A model generated the notes under the pieces. That model had not been told where the DNA came from. It ran no database searches and was given only the letters and a program-made list of their open reading frames with translations. Positions 1-9,834 of a stretch of DNA of 40,696 nucleotides are shown in pieces. The position numbers and the translations under genes are program-made. How positions within the stretch are numbered: the stretch's first letter is position 1; every line of letters starts with the position of its first letter. Source of the DNA: an uncultured Clostridia bacterium. Its GTDB lineage: Bacteria; Bacillota; Clostridia; Christensenellales; UBA1242. The stretch lies in NCBI GenBank assembly GCA_937891595.1, contig CALATF010000012.1:1-40696 (forward strand), given 5' to 3'.

Positions 1-314
1 GGCTTTGGTATTTTGAAATTTTTCACTATATAGATACACAGGATAATTTGGATAAGAAGTTTCCGCGTAAAGAATATTCCTTTGTTTTTAGTAAGGAATA
101 TTACTATAGACATGAAGAAATTCTGTTTAGAAGTGGTCTTACCGATTATGAAGTGTTGAAACAGGAACGCAAGGAAATTAAACAGCAGAACAAAGCTAAA
201 AAACGTGCGATGAGAGCTGAACGCAGGGAAGAAAGGCGCTTGCTTTTCGAAGAAAAGAAGATGGCCTTGATAGAAGCACGTTTAAAGAAAAATAAGAACG
301 AGAAAGGAAATTGA
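1..314 (+). CDS. C-terminal fragment of an unidentified charged protein
   Basis: The reading frame is open to the left edge, with no stop from base 3 to the TGA at 312, so this is the 3' end of a longer gene; the TTG at 48 is an internal leucine codon more likely than a start. The visible ~103 residues begin with an aromatic-rich stretch and then become a long Lys/Arg/Glu/Gln-rich segment (residues ~50-100 of the visible part) that should form a charged helix or coiled coil. The stop lies 4 bases before the next gene, so the two are probably co-transcribed. I do not recognise the family. Base composition matches the following DUF1015 gene rather than the A+T-rich genes after 2.1 kb. Confidence 0.6.
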   Translation, partial: LWYFEIFHYIDTQDNLDKKFPRKEYSFVFSKEYYYRHEEILFRSGLTDYEVLKQERKEIKQQNKAKKRAMRAERREERRLLFEEKKMALIEARLKKNKNEKGN

Positions 315-318
315 AAAA

Positions 319-1557
319 ATGGCAAAAGTTAAACCTTTTAGTGCAATAAGACCGAAGGAGGGTATGGAAGCTCAAATCGCTGCACTTCCTTATGATGTAT
401 ATAATCGTAGTGAAGCATGTGAAGTAGTAAAAGCAAATCCGATGTCATTTCTTGCGATTGACAGAGCTGAAACACAATTTTCTGATGATGTTGATACATA
501 TGCGGATTGCGTTTATGAAAAAGCAAAATCCATGATGTGGGAGAGAGTTGAGAAAGGCTATTTCGTTCAGGATTCTGAAGAAAACTACTATATTTATGAA
601 CTTGTTATGGATGGTCGTTCACAGACAGGTATTGTTGCTTGTGCTAGTATAGATGATTACCAGAACAATGTAATAAAGAAGCATGAAAATACACGTGCAG
701 ATAAAGAACTGGATCGTATTCGTCACGTGGGTGCGCTTGAAGCGCAGACGGGACCCATCTTTTTGGCATACAGAGCCAAAGCAGAAATCAATGAAGTTGT
801 TAACCGAAATAAGGAAAAGAACGCACTTTATGATTTCGTTGCAGATGATGGTATTGCGCACAGAGTATGGATGATTAATGATAAACAGGATGTTGCAACA
901 ATTCGAAAAGCCTTTGAAGATATGAATGAGATTTATATTGCAGACGGACATCACAGATGTGCATCAGCGGTGAAAGTAGGCTTGCAGAAAAGAGAAGCAA
1001 ATCCTGGCTATACAGGCGAGGAGGAATTCAATTATTTCCTTTCTGTATTATTCCCGGATGAACAGCTTATGATTATGGATTATAATCGTGTTGTGAAGGA
1101 TTTGAATGGTCTTACTGAATCAGCATTTCTTGATAAGATTGAAGATGTTTTCGAAGTCAATAAGATTGGAGAACAGGCTCAGTATCCTGCTGCAAAAGGT
1201 GAGATTTGTATGTATCTTTACGGATGTTGGTATCACTTGAAGATAAGAGATACATTTAGAAGTAATGATCCGATTGAAGGACTCGATGTAACTATTTTGC
1301 AGAAAAATGTATTAGATCCGATTCTTGGAATTGAAGATCCGAAAACGGATAAGCGTATTGATTTCGTAGGCGGTATCAGAGGATTAAAGGAACTTGAAAA
1401 ACGCGTATCAACAGATTGTAAGGTAGCCTTTGCAATGTATCCTACTTCCATTGCAGAGTTGTTTGCTGTTGCGGATGCCGGTTTGTTGATGCCTCCGAAA
1501 TCAACATGGTTTGAGCCGAAGTTGAGAAGTGGTATTTTTATTCATTCTATTAAATAA
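319..1557 (+). CDS. DUF1015 family protein
   Basis: A 412-residue protein with the two hallmarks of the DUF1015 family: PYDV near residue 25, and the DGHHR motif (residues ~212-216, followed by CASA) in the middle of the chain. The family is widespread in Clostridia, is often encoded next to serine-biosynthesis genes, and has no settled biochemical role; the His-His pair suggests a metal or phosphate site. The ATG at 319 is preceded by AGAAAGGA at a suitable distance. No signal peptide or membrane segment is seen, so it should be cytoplasmic. It is of normal length and intact. Its G+C content (about 40%) and use of CGT, GCG and CCG codons differ from the A+T-rich genes downstream of ~2.1 kb. 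Confidence 0.85.
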   Translation: MAKVKPFSAIRPKEGMEAQIAALPYDVYNRSEACEVVKANPMSFLAIDRAETQFSDDVDTYADCVYEKAKSMMWERVEKGYFVQDSEENYYIYELVMDGRSQTGIVACASIDDYQNNVIKKHENTRADKELDRIRHVGALEAQTGPIFLAYRAKAEINEVVNRNKEKNALYDFVADDGIAHRVWMINDKQDVATIRKAFEDMNEIYIADGHHRCASAVKVGLQKREANPGYTGEEEFNYFLSVLFPDEQLMIMDYNRVVKDLNGLTESAFLDKIEDVFEVNKIGEQAQYPAAKGEICMYLYGCWYHLKIRDTFRSNDPIEGLDVTILQKNVLDPILGIEDPKTDKRIDFVGGIRGLKELEKRVSTDCKVAFAMYPTSIAELFAVADAGLLMPPKSTWFEPKLRSGIFIHSIK

Positions 1558-1606
1558 ATAATATGGTACTTTATATGCAATATTAGAAAACGCAGGAGAT
1601 TCTTTT

Positions 1607-3817
1607 ATGAAACAGAAACAATATCAGAAAATGAACTGGGCAGAAATTGAATCGATTATTTATTCGGATTGCAGTCACCCGTTTGAAATATTAGGACCGC
1701 ATACTGTTGGGAAGGAAGTGCTTTTACAAGCGTTCTTTCCGTATGCAAAGAAGGTTTGTGTTTGCTTTTCTGACGAACCGGAAAGTAAACTTGAAATGGA
1801 ACAGGTCGAGGAAGAAGGATTTTTTGCTGTTTTCTTTCCTAAACGAAAAAATTTGAAATATCATTATGAAATAACTGATTCTGCGGGCGACGTTCGTTGC
1901 CTGCAGGATCCTTATGCTTTTCCGGTTTGTATGGATAAAAAGGAGACACTTGTATATTTACGCGGGACAATGGACCGTGCTGATAAATTTTTTACCCCTT
2001 CTGTTGTTAAAACAGAGGGTGTAGAAGGGGCTTTTTTCCGTGTTTGGGCTCCTAACGCTAAAAAGGTTAGTTTAGTAGGAGATTTTAATGGTTGGCAAGC
2101 AGATAAACATACTATGACTAAGCTTAATAAAAGCGGGATATGGGAGGTTTTTGTTGAAAACGTCAACATTTATGATAAATATAAATACCATATTACTTCC
2201 CGCAAAAATCAAACTTTTTTAAAAGCAGACCCATATGCTTTTTATCAAGAAACAAATGGTAAAACAGCCTCTATGGTTTATGATATTTCAGGCTATAACT
2301 GGCAAGATAGTGAATATATAAAAAATAAAAACAAAAAAGATCTTTATTCTAGCCCTATAAATATTTATGAAGTTAATCTTCTTTCTTGGAAAAGGGGAGA
2401 AAATTATTCATACTATACTTACAATATGTTAACAAAGGAACTTATTCCTTATGTTAAAGAAATGGGATATACGCACATTGAAATTATGCCTATAACTGAA
2501 TATCCTTATGACGCATCTTGGGGCTATCAAGTTACAGGATATTTTGCTATCACTTCAAGGCTTGGCACTCCACAGGAATTTATGAATTTTGTTGATGAAT
2601 GCCACAAAAATAACATAGGGGTTATTTTAGACTGGGTACCAGCTCATTTTCCTAAAGATGATTTTGGTTTAATAAGCTTTGATGGAACTTCATTATATGA
2701 AAATTCAGGCTGGGATAGACGGGAACATAAATCTTGGGGAACACTGAGGTTTGATTATGGAAGATGTGAAGTCCAAAGTTTTTTAATATCTTCTGCTATG
2801 TTCTTTTTAAAACAATATCATATAGACGGCATTAGGGTAGATGCAGTTGCTTCTATGCTATATTTAGATTACGACAAAAAAGCGGGCGAGTGGTTGCCTA
2901 ATTCTAGGGGTGGTAAAGAAAATTTAGAAGCTATTGCTTTCTTACAAAAATTAAATGCGGTAGTATTTAAGGAATTTCCAAATGCGCTTATGATTGCTGA
3001 AGAATCTACTGCTTGGCCTCTTGTAACAAAACCTACTAATATAGGTGGGCTTGGCTTTAACTTTAAATGGAATATGGGTTGGATGAATGATATGCTTGAA
3101 TATGTAAAAATTGACCCATGGTTTAGAAAGGGTAATCATAATAAATTAACCTTTTCAATGTTTTATGCCTTTTCCGAAAATTTTGTATTGCCTATATCTC
3201 ACGACGAAGTTGTGCATGGTAAAGGCTCTTTAATAAATAAAATGTATGGTGATTACAATCAAAAGTTTGACCAGTATAGAGCTTTTTTAACTTATATGTT
3301 TGCTCATCCGGGCAAAAAGTTAACTTTTATGGGTGTAGAGTTTGGCCAGTTTAAAGAATGGGATTTTTCTCAGGGCTTAGATTTTTGTTTGTTCGATTTT
3401 GAAAAACATGTAAAGTTAAATAATTTTGTTAAAAGTTTAAATAAATTTTATACAAGCCATCCTCAGTTATATGAAAATGATTACTCGTGGGAGGGTTTTA
3501 ACTGGTTAATTCCTGACGACAATGAACAAAATGTTGTTGCTTTTGTTAGAAAAGATAAAAAGGGCAATGAATTAATTTGTATAATTAACTTTTCGCCAGA
3601 AGAAAGAAAAAACTATAAATTAGGTGTTAATTTTGGAAAATATCAAATAGTTTTAGATAGTAGCTTAGTTGAGTATGGCGGCGCAAAGGCTAAAGAAAAC
3701 AAAACGTTAGTTTGTAAAAAAATAGCTATGCATGGGCATAATAATTGTATAGAAATAGACTTGCCTTCATACGGTGCTATGTTTATAGAAAAAGTAAGTA
3801 GAAAAAAAGGAGAATAA
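1607..3817 (+). CDS. glgB: 1,4-alpha-glucan branching enzyme (GH13)
   Basis: A 736-residue branching enzyme that makes alpha-1,6 branches in glycogen. It has two CBM48-type N-terminal modules (HPFEILGPH near residue 25; VWAPNAKKVSLVGDFNGW near 145-162), then the GH13 barrel with region I DWVPAHF (~341), region II GIRVDAVAS with the nucleophile Asp (~412), region III AEES with the acid/base Glu (~465), and region IV SHDEVVHGKGS (~532), then the C-terminal beta domain. Length is normal. AGGAG at 1594-1598 supports the ATG at 1607. It leads the glycogen operon, with glgA starting 1 base after its stop. Oddity: the N1 module and linker are encoded in ~40-45% GC DNA, while from about 2.1 kb onward the same frame drops to ~25-30% GC; the linker also lacks the usual LGAH motif although it aligns without a gap. 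The protein is nevertheless continuous. Confidence 0.96.
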   Translation: MKQKQYQKMNWAEIESIIYSDCSHPFEILGPHTVGKEVLLQAFFPYAKKVCVCFSDEPESKLEMEQVEEEGFFAVFFPKRKNLKYHYEITDSAGDVRCLQDPYAFPVCMDKKETLVYLRGTMDRADKFFTPSVVKTEGVEGAFFRVWAPNAKKVSLVGDFNGWQADKHTMTKLNKSGIWEVFVENVNIYDKYKYHITSRKNQTFLKADPYAFYQETNGKTASMVYDISGYNWQDSEYIKNKNKKDLYSSPINIYEVNLLSWKRGENYSYYTYNMLTKELIPYVKEMGYTHIEIMPITEYPYDASWGYQVTGYFAITSRLGTPQEFMNFVDECHKNNIGVILDWVPAHFPKDDFGLISFDGTSLYENSGWDRREHKSWGTLRFDYGRCEVQSFLISSAMFFLKQYHIDGIRVDAVASMLYLDYDKKAGEWLPNSRGGKENLEAIAFLQKLNAVVFKEFPNALMIAEESTAWPLVTKPTNIGGLGFNFKWNMGWMNDMLEYVKIDPWFRKGNHNKLTFSMFYAFSENFVLPISHDEVVHGKGSLINKMYGDYNQKFDQYRAFLTYMFAHPGKKLTFMGVEFGQFKEWDFSQGLDFCLFDFEKHVKLNNFVKSLNKFYTSHPQLYENDYSWEGFNWLIPDDNEQNVVAFVRKDKKGNELICIINFSPEERKNYKLGVNFGKYQIVLDSSLVEYGGAKAKENKTLVCKKIAMHGHNNCIEIDLPSYGAMFIEKVSRKKGE

Positions 3818-3818
3818 A

Positions 3819-5450
3819 ATGGTTAAAACAAATGAAGAAACTCAAGAAATAAAAAAACAACCACCCAAAAAAGTTAGTCAAACTAAAACAAAAAAAATAG
3901 AGTTTGTAGCAAAATTGAGTACAAATAAAAAAAATAATGTAAAAAAAGAAACTTCTAGTTCTACTAAAAAGACGATTTCTAATAAAACTGAAAGCGTTAA
4001 AACAAAAGATATAAAAAGAGATAAAAAAATTTTATTTGTTGTCTCTGAATGTCACCCATTTTGTGCAACAGGCGGGCTTGCAGACGTAGCAGGCGGTTTG
4101 CCAAAAAGTATTGTGCAAAATAGTAATTATGAAGTAAAAGTAATTTTACCTATGTATTCTAATATTCCAGAAAAATATCGAAAAGATTTTAAATTTTTAG
4201 GAAAGCAAGATATAAGTTTATCTTGGAGAAAAATTTATTGCGGAATTTTTAGTTATGAACTAAACGGCGTTATCTATTATTTTATAGATAACGAGCAATA
4301 TTTTAAAAGAGATGGTATTTACAGCTATTATGATGATGGCGAAAGATTTGCTTTTATGTCTAAAGCAGTTCTTGATGTATTGCCTATTATAGATTATAAG
4401 CCAGACATTATTCATTGTAACGACTGGCAATCAGCATTAATACCTGTTTATTTAAAAACAAGTTATAAATATAGTGAATACTACAAAAATATAAAAACAA
4501 TTTTTACTTTACATAACACTGAATATCAAGGTAAGTTTGATAAAAACGCAATTACAGATGTTTTTGGAATTGACTCTAATTACACAAATTTGCTTGAATA
4601 TAACAATGGATTGAACTTAGTAAAGGGTGCTATTTGCTGTTGCGATAAGTTTACAACTGTTTCACCTACTTATGCTCAAGAAATTTTAGGGCCAGAACAT
4701 AGTAATGGATTAGACGCTATTTTAAGAGAACATAAAGATAAAATATCAGGAATTTTAAACGGTGTTGATTATGAATTTTATAATCCAAAAACAGATAAAA
4801 CCATATACAAAAATTATGATGTGAAAACATTTAAAGATAAAGAAATTAATAAACTTGAATTACAAAAAGAATATGGTTTAAATGTTAATAAAGAAATTCC
4901 TGTTATGAGCATAGTTTCACGTATGGCTAAACACAAAGGCTTAGATTTAATTAAATATTGTATTGAAAATGTATTGCAAAATAGAGACGTCCAGCTTATG
5001 GTTGTTGGTAATGGCGAACAAGAATATGAAAACTTTTTTAAATATTTAGAAAGTAAATATCCAGGTAAAGTTAAAGCAGCTTTAGGATACAGTAACTTAG
5101 TAGCAAGAAAGGCTTATGCTGGATCAGATATATTTTTAATGCCTTCTCTTTCAGAACCTTGTGGTATTTCTCAAATGATTGCAAGTAGATATGGTGCTAT
5201 TCCTATTGTAAGAGAAACAGGTGGTTTAAAGTGTAGTATAAAAGATTTTGGTTGCCAAGAACAAGGCAATGGTTATACTTTTGCAAATTATAATGCAGAT
5301 GACTTAGCATATTCAATAAACAGAGCATTAAATGATTATCAAGATAAAGCTTCTTGGAATGAAAAGGTTAAAATTTGCATGAACAAAGATTTTAGTTGGA
5401 ATAGTTCTGCTAAAGAATATATTTCGTTATATAATCAAATTCTTAATTAA
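3819..5450 (+). CDS. glgA: glycogen synthase (ADP-glucose, GT5) with lysine-rich N-terminal extension
   Basis: A 543-residue GT5 starch/glycogen synthase that extends alpha-1,4-glucan from ADP-glucose. The catalytic part starts near residue 67 (KILFVVSECHPF) and shows ATGGLADVAGGLP, the HCNDW segment, and the C-terminal EPCGISQ (catalytic Glu ~446) with RETGGL. Family members are about 480 residues; this one carries an extra ~65-residue tail rich in Lys, Thr and Ser with no predicted fold. The first position of the K-x-G-G-L signature is Ala here (A-T-G-G-L); in E. coli GlgA that lysine contacts ADP-glucose, so this may be a lineage variant or affect donor use. AAGGAG sits 6 bases before the ATG, and the gene follows glgB by 1 base, which implies translational coupling. 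Confidence 0.95.
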   Translation: MVKTNEETQEIKKQPPKKVSQTKTKKIEFVAKLSTNKKNNVKKETSSSTKKTISNKTESVKTKDIKRDKKILFVVSECHPFCATGGLADVAGGLPKSIVQNSNYEVKVILPMYSNIPEKYRKDFKFLGKQDISLSWRKIYCGIFSYELNGVIYYFIDNEQYFKRDGIYSYYDDGERFAFMSKAVLDVLPIIDYKPDIIHCNDWQSALIPVYLKTSYKYSEYYKNIKTIFTLHNTEYQGKFDKNAITDVFGIDSNYTNLLEYNNGLNLVKGAICCCDKFTTVSPTYAQEILGPEHSNGLDAILREHKDKISGILNGVDYEFYNPKTDKTIYKNYDVKTFKDKEINKLELQKEYGLNVNKEIPVMSIVSRMAKHKGLDLIKYCIENVLQNRDVQLMVVGNGEQEYENFFKYLESKYPGKVKAALGYSNLVARKAYAGSDIFLMPSLSEPCGISQMIASRYGAIPIVRETGGLKCSIKDFGCQEQGNGYTFANYNADDLAYSINRALNDYQDKASWNEKVKICMNKDFSWNSSAKEYISLYNQILN

Positions 5451-5480
5451 TAAAATAAAATATAAAGGGGAAACGTTAAT

Positions 5481-7904
5481 TTGAAAACAACAAAAACAAC
5501 AGATAAAAGTTCTTTAGCATTAATTGAACAACAATTAGGTAAGTACTATAATGTTTCATTAAAAGATGCAAGTAGTAACCAAATTTATAATGCACTTGCA
5601 CATTTAGTTGTAGATAAAACTTTAGAAAAAAGAAGAAAGTTTAGTAAACTTTGTAAAGCTAAGGACGCAAAAGCAGTTAACTATATTTGCATGGAATTTT
5701 TAATAGGAAAAACATTACGCTCTAGTCTATTTAATTTGGGTTTAAAGGAAGGAGTTGAAAAAGCTTTAAAATCTAAAAACAAAAATATAGATGAAGTTTA
5801 TAAAGTAGAAGATGATGCGGGACTTGGTAATGGTGGGTTAGGTAGGCTTGCAAGTTGCTTTTTAGATTCGCTAGCTACTTTAAATTATCCTGTAACTGGT
5901 CATTGTATAAGGTATGACTATGGTTTATTTAAGCAAAAATTTGTTGATGGTCAGCAAACTGAATTGCCTGATGAATGGCTTTCTAGCGGTGAAGTTTGGC
6001 AGTTGCCACGTCCTGACAAAGCTTGTACGGTTAAGTTTGGTGGATATATCACTGAGTATATGAAAGACGGACATATGAAGGTAGAATATCATGATTGTAC
6101 AGAAGTAGAAGCTTTTCCTTATGACATGATGTTTAGTGGATATAAATCTAAAAACGTAGCTGTTTTAAGACTTTGGAGTGCTAAAAGTTTTAACACTTTT
6201 GATACAAAAATGTTTTCACAAGGGCAATATACTCAAGCTCTAGCAGAAAAAAATGAGATAGAACTTATTAACAAGGTTTTATATCCTGCAGATGACCATA
6301 TGCAAGGTAAATCTTTAAGGCTAAGACAACAATATTTTTTAACTTCAGCAGCAATTCAAAGCATTGTGGCTACTCATAAACGCAGATATAAAGACTTAAA
6401 ATTATTACCAAAGTTTATCTCTATTCACTTAAACGATACTCATCCTGTTTTGTGTATTCCAGAACTTATGAGAATTTTAATGGATGAAAACAACATGTCG
6501 TGGGAAGATGCTTGGGATATTGTTACAAAAACAATAAACTATACTAACCATACAGTATTAAGGGAAGCTCTTGAAATATGGGATGAAGGTTTAATTTCAA
6601 GATTAATTCCAAGAATTTACAATATTATAAAGGAAATTGATAGAAGATTTAGAAAAGAATTAGCCGATAAAAACTATGATTTTAATATTATTGAAGAATT
6701 AGCCATTATTAATAATCGCAGAGTTAAAATGGCTAACTTGGCTGTTATAGCAAGCAATAAAGTTAATGGCGTTTCTAAACTTCATTCTAATATTTTGAAA
6801 GATGACGTTTTTGTTCATTTTGATAAATTATATAAAAACAAATTTACAAATGTTACAAATGGTGTTACTCATCGCAGGTGGTTATGTGAATCTAACCCAA
6901 GACTAAGTAAATTAATTGAAAGTTTGATAGGTAATAAGTTTATTAGTGACGCAAAAGAGTTAAATAAACTTAATACTTTTGTTGAAGATAAAAAAGTAAT
7001 AAAAGAACTACAAAAAATCAAACTTAAAAACAAACAAGATTTTGCTAAATATTTACTTGAGAATCAAAATGTAGTTGTAGACCCAAATTCTAGGTTTGAC
7101 GTTCAAGCAAAAAGAATTCACGAATACAAAAGACAATTACTTAACGTTTTATACATTATTTATTTGTATGCTTGTTTAAAAGAAAACCCAAATTTAGATA
7201 TTACACCTCAAACTTTTATTTTTGCTGGGAAAGCAGCTTCAGGTTATAGGCGCGCTAAAGAAATTATTTACTTAATAAATCAACTTTCTAAAGAAATTGA
7301 AAAAGATGAGATTATCAGCAAAAAGTTAAAAGTTGTTTTTGTTGAAAACTATTCGGTAACTATTGCTGAAAAATTGATGCCTGCTACAGATGTTTCAGAG
7401 CAAATTTCATTAGCTGGTCAAGAAGCTAGCGGAACGGGTAACATGAAAGCTGTTTTAAACGGAGCTTTAATGATTTGCACTACAGATGGCGCAAATATTG
7501 AAATCACCGACGTTTGCGGTGAAAATAGTTCTTTTATGTTTGGCATGAAAGCTGAAGAAGTTGAAAAAACTTGGAGTAATCAATATGACCCTAAAAAACT
7601 TTATGAACAAAACGAAAAAATTCAAAAAGTTATAAATATGCTTATTAAAGGCTTTAATGGGGTATCTTTTGAAAGTATTGCAAGCTATTTATTAAGTTCA
7701 AGTGATAACAGTGACCCTTATATGTGTTTAGCTGATTTTGATTCTTATGTTCATGCAAAAGAAAAATTAGATAGCCTTTACAAAAACCAAATTAAATGGC
7801 ATAAACAATGTTTAAAAAATATTGCAAGCATGGGATATTTTTCTTCAGATAGAAGTATTGAAGATTATGCTAATGAAATTTGGAATCTTGAAAAAATTAA
7901 ATAA
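5481..7904 (+). CDS. glgP: glycogen/starch/maltodextrin phosphorylase (GT35)
   Basis: An 807-residue phosphorylase that releases glucose-1-phosphate from alpha-1,4-glucan ends, the degradative partner of glgB/glgA in the same operon. Family signatures are present throughout: DDAGLGNGGLGRLASCFLDS (N-terminal region), RYDYGLFKQ, the HLNDTHP segment, RIHEYKRQ, and EASGTGNMK, whose Lys (residue ~656) forms the Schiff base with pyridoxal phosphate. Length is normal. The start is a TTG at 5481 preceded by AAAGGGGAAA; no better ATG lies upstream. It is separated from glgA by 30 bases and from the following GH13 gene by 12 bases. Codon use is strongly A+T biased like its neighbours. Confidence 0.96.
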   Translation: MKTTKTTDKSSLALIEQQLGKYYNVSLKDASSNQIYNALAHLVVDKTLEKRRKFSKLCKAKDAKAVNYICMEFLIGKTLRSSLFNLGLKEGVEKALKSKNKNIDEVYKVEDDAGLGNGGLGRLASCFLDSLATLNYPVTGHCIRYDYGLFKQKFVDGQQTELPDEWLSSGEVWQLPRPDKACTVKFGGYITEYMKDGHMKVEYHDCTEVEAFPYDMMFSGYKSKNVAVLRLWSAKSFNTFDTKMFSQGQYTQALAEKNEIELINKVLYPADDHMQGKSLRLRQQYFLTSAAIQSIVATHKRRYKDLKLLPKFISIHLNDTHPVLCIPELMRILMDENNMSWEDAWDIVTKTINYTNHTVLREALEIWDEGLISRLIPRIYNIIKEIDRRFRKELADKNYDFNIIEELAIINNRRVKMANLAVIASNKVNGVSKLHSNILKDDVFVHFDKLYKNKFTNVTNGVTHRRWLCESNPRLSKLIESLIGNKFISDAKELNKLNTFVEDKKVIKELQKIKLKNKQDFAKYLLENQNVVVDPNSRFDVQAKRIHEYKRQLLNVLYIIYLYACLKENPNLDITPQTFIFAGKAASGYRRAKEIIYLINQLSKEIEKDEIISKKLKVVFVENYSVTIAEKLMPATDVSEQISLAGQEASGTGNMKAVLNGALMICTTDGANIEITDVCGENSSFMFGMKAEEVEKTWSNQYDPKKLYEQNEKIQKVINMLIKGFNGVSFESIASYLLSSSDNSDPYMCLADFDSYVHAKEKLDSLYKNQIKWHKQCLKNIASMGYFSSDRSIEDYANEIWNLEKIK

Positions 7905-7916
7905 AAGAGATTTGCA

Positions 7917-9692
7917 ATGTACGTTTTTAATCCTATTTACAATAAAACTCCGCAAGGCCCATCTTTAAAAGGTGGGTCAGTTGCTTATAATTTAAAAATT
8001 AATAAGTTAATTAACCCTACTAAAGTAAATTTTTGTTACTGTAAAGATTTTTGCGCTTTTGACCAAAAAATTGAAATGGATTGTTCTTTGCAAGGAGATT
8101 ATTTTAATTTTTTAGTTAAAGTAACTTTTAATGAAGCTGGCCTTTACTGGTACTATTTTGAAGTATATCAGGGGGAGCATAAATTTTATTTACAAGCAAC
8201 GAACTCTTTTGAAGTTGAGCCAACCGGAGAATTAAAATCTAAATTTCAACAACTTGTATATTTAAAAAATTCAAAAACTAGCAACACTTTTAAGGGTGGT
8301 GTAATGTACCATATTTTTGTTGATAGATTTTGTAAAAGTGGAGAAGTAACTCCTAGGTTTGATTTAATTTTACGAGATGACTGGGGTGGGCAAATAAATA
8401 AAAATTCTAACGATTTTAAAGTGATTAATAAAGAATGTTTTGGTGGAAATTTAAAAGGCATAACTTCTAAATTAAATTATTTAAAATCTTTAAATATTAA
8501 TACCATATATTTAAGTCCTATTTTCGAAGCAAATAGTTATCACAAATATGATACTGCTAATTATTTAAAAATTGATAGTATGTTTGGTAGCCAAAAAGAT
8601 TTTGCTAACTTAATTAAAAAAGCAAAGGAAAAAGGAATAAATATTATTTTAGATGGTGTATTTAATCATACGGGGAGCGATAGTATTTATTTTAATAAAA
8701 ATAATAATTATAATGAATTAGGTGCTTACCAAAGTAAAAATTCCAAGTACTATAACTGGTATGATTTTCAAAACTTTCCTCAAAAATATTCTTCTTGGTG
8801 GGACATAGAAACTTTGCCTCAAATTAAAAAACCAAGTAATAATTTTAATAATTTTATTGCAGGTAAAAGTGGAGTAATAGAAAAATATATGAACATGGGC
8901 TTGTTTGGTTTTAGGCTTGATGTTGTGGATGAACTAGCTGAGGAAACATTAATTAAAATATGTAAAAGAATAAAAAAAATAAAAAAAGATGGCGTAGTTA
9001 TAGGGGAAGTTTGGGAAGATGCATCTAATAAAATTGCGTATGATTTTAGAAAAAATTATTTTTTAGGAAATCAGTTGGATAGCGTTATGAATTATCCTGT
9101 TAAAGATGCAATAATTAATTATGTTTTAACGGGAAATAGTCAAAACTTAAAGAATGCTCTTTTTATGATTGTAGACCATTACCCTAAAGAAATATGCCAT
9201 AATCTTATGAACATTTTAGGTACGCATGATACTTCAAGAATATTATCTGTATTAAATGAAAATTGTGACCAAGAAAAAGCCATTAAATTATTAAAAATTG
9301 CTTCACTTTTACAATTTGTTGTGGTAGGGGTTCCTTGTATTTTTTATGGAGACGAACAAGGTGTTTTAGGTAATGATGCTCCTTTTTGCAGAGTTTGTTT
9401 TCCATGGAATAATCAAAACAAAAAAATAAAAAAATGGTATGAGTTTTTAGGTATTTTAAGAAAAGATAAAATATTTAAAAAAGGTGATATGAATATAATT
9501 TGTAGTGAAAACGGGCTGTTTGGTATAGAACGACTAGACGGTCGAAATAAAATAGTTGTATATACAAATTGTTCTAATGAAGATAAGGTTATTAAAATTA
9601 ATGAAAATTTAGTAGACTACGTTACTAAAAAGAAAGTTGTAAATGAAATTATGTTAAAAAATTTTGATTTTTTAATATTAAAAAATTCATAA
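7917..9692 (+). CDS. GH13 alpha-glucan hydrolase (neopullulanase/cyclomaltodextrinase-like)
   Basis: A 591-residue GH13 enzyme. Residues ~1-110 look like an N-terminal beta-sandwich (carbohydrate-binding-like) module; the barrel shows NTIYLSPIFE, region I DGVFNHTG, region II GFRLDVVDEL (nucleophile Asp ~335), region III GEVWED (acid/base Glu ~365) and region IV GTHDTSR. No signal peptide is seen, so it should act inside the cell, trimming or debranching maltodextrins released from glycogen. This architecture is closest to neopullulanase, cyclomaltodextrinase or maltogenic amylase; the exact linkage preference cannot be read from sequence. It is the last gene of the glycogen operon, 12 bases after glgP, and is followed by an intrinsic terminator. 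The ribosome binding site (AAAAGAGAT) is weak, which suggests lower output than glgP. Confidence 0.88.
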   Translation: MYVFNPIYNKTPQGPSLKGGSVAYNLKINKLINPTKVNFCYCKDFCAFDQKIEMDCSLQGDYFNFLVKVTFNEAGLYWYYFEVYQGEHKFYLQATNSFEVEPTGELKSKFQQLVYLKNSKTSNTFKGGVMYHIFVDRFCKSGEVTPRFDLILRDDWGGQINKNSNDFKVINKECFGGNLKGITSKLNYLKSLNINTIYLSPIFEANSYHKYDTANYLKIDSMFGSQKDFANLIKKAKEKGINIILDGVFNHTGSDSIYFNKNNNYNELGAYQSKNSKYYNWYDFQNFPQKYSSWWDIETLPQIKKPSNNFNNFIAGKSGVIEKYMNMGLFGFRLDVVDELAEETLIKICKRIKKIKKDGVVIGEVWEDASNKIAYDFRKNYFLGNQLDSVMNYPVKDAIINYVLTGNSQNLKNALFMIVDHYPKEICHNLMNILGTHDTSRILSVLNENCDQEKAIKLLKIASLLQFVVVGVPCIFYGDEQGVLGNDAPFCRVCFPWNNQNKKIKKWYEFLGILRKDKIFKKGDMNIICSENGLFGIERLDGRNKIVVYTNCSNEDKVIKINENLVDYVTKKKVVNEIMLKNFDFLILKNS

Positions 9693-9702
9693 ATTTTATT
9701 TA

Positions 9703-9736
9703 AAACTATCATAAAAATTTAATGATAGTTTTTTTA
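9703..9736 (+). terminator. Rho-independent terminator of the glycogen operon
   Basis: AAACTATCAT (9703-9712) pairs perfectly with ATGATAGTTT (9722-9731) across a 9-base loop and is followed by a run of T. It lies 10 bases after the GH13 stop codon and before the next promoter, so it separates the two transcription units. Confidence 0.85.
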
Positions 9737-9834
9737 TTGCATAAACTATAAAAAAGCATGATTAAAATTATAAAAATAAAATTAAAAATATGCTTAAATG
9801 TTTTAATAATAAACTATCTTTTTAAGTAATTTAT

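Noticed and set aside
1..9692. Complete glycogen synthesis pathway in the window
   Set aside because: No ADP-glucose pyrophosphorylase (glgC/glgD) gene is present; it must lie elsewhere or be absent.
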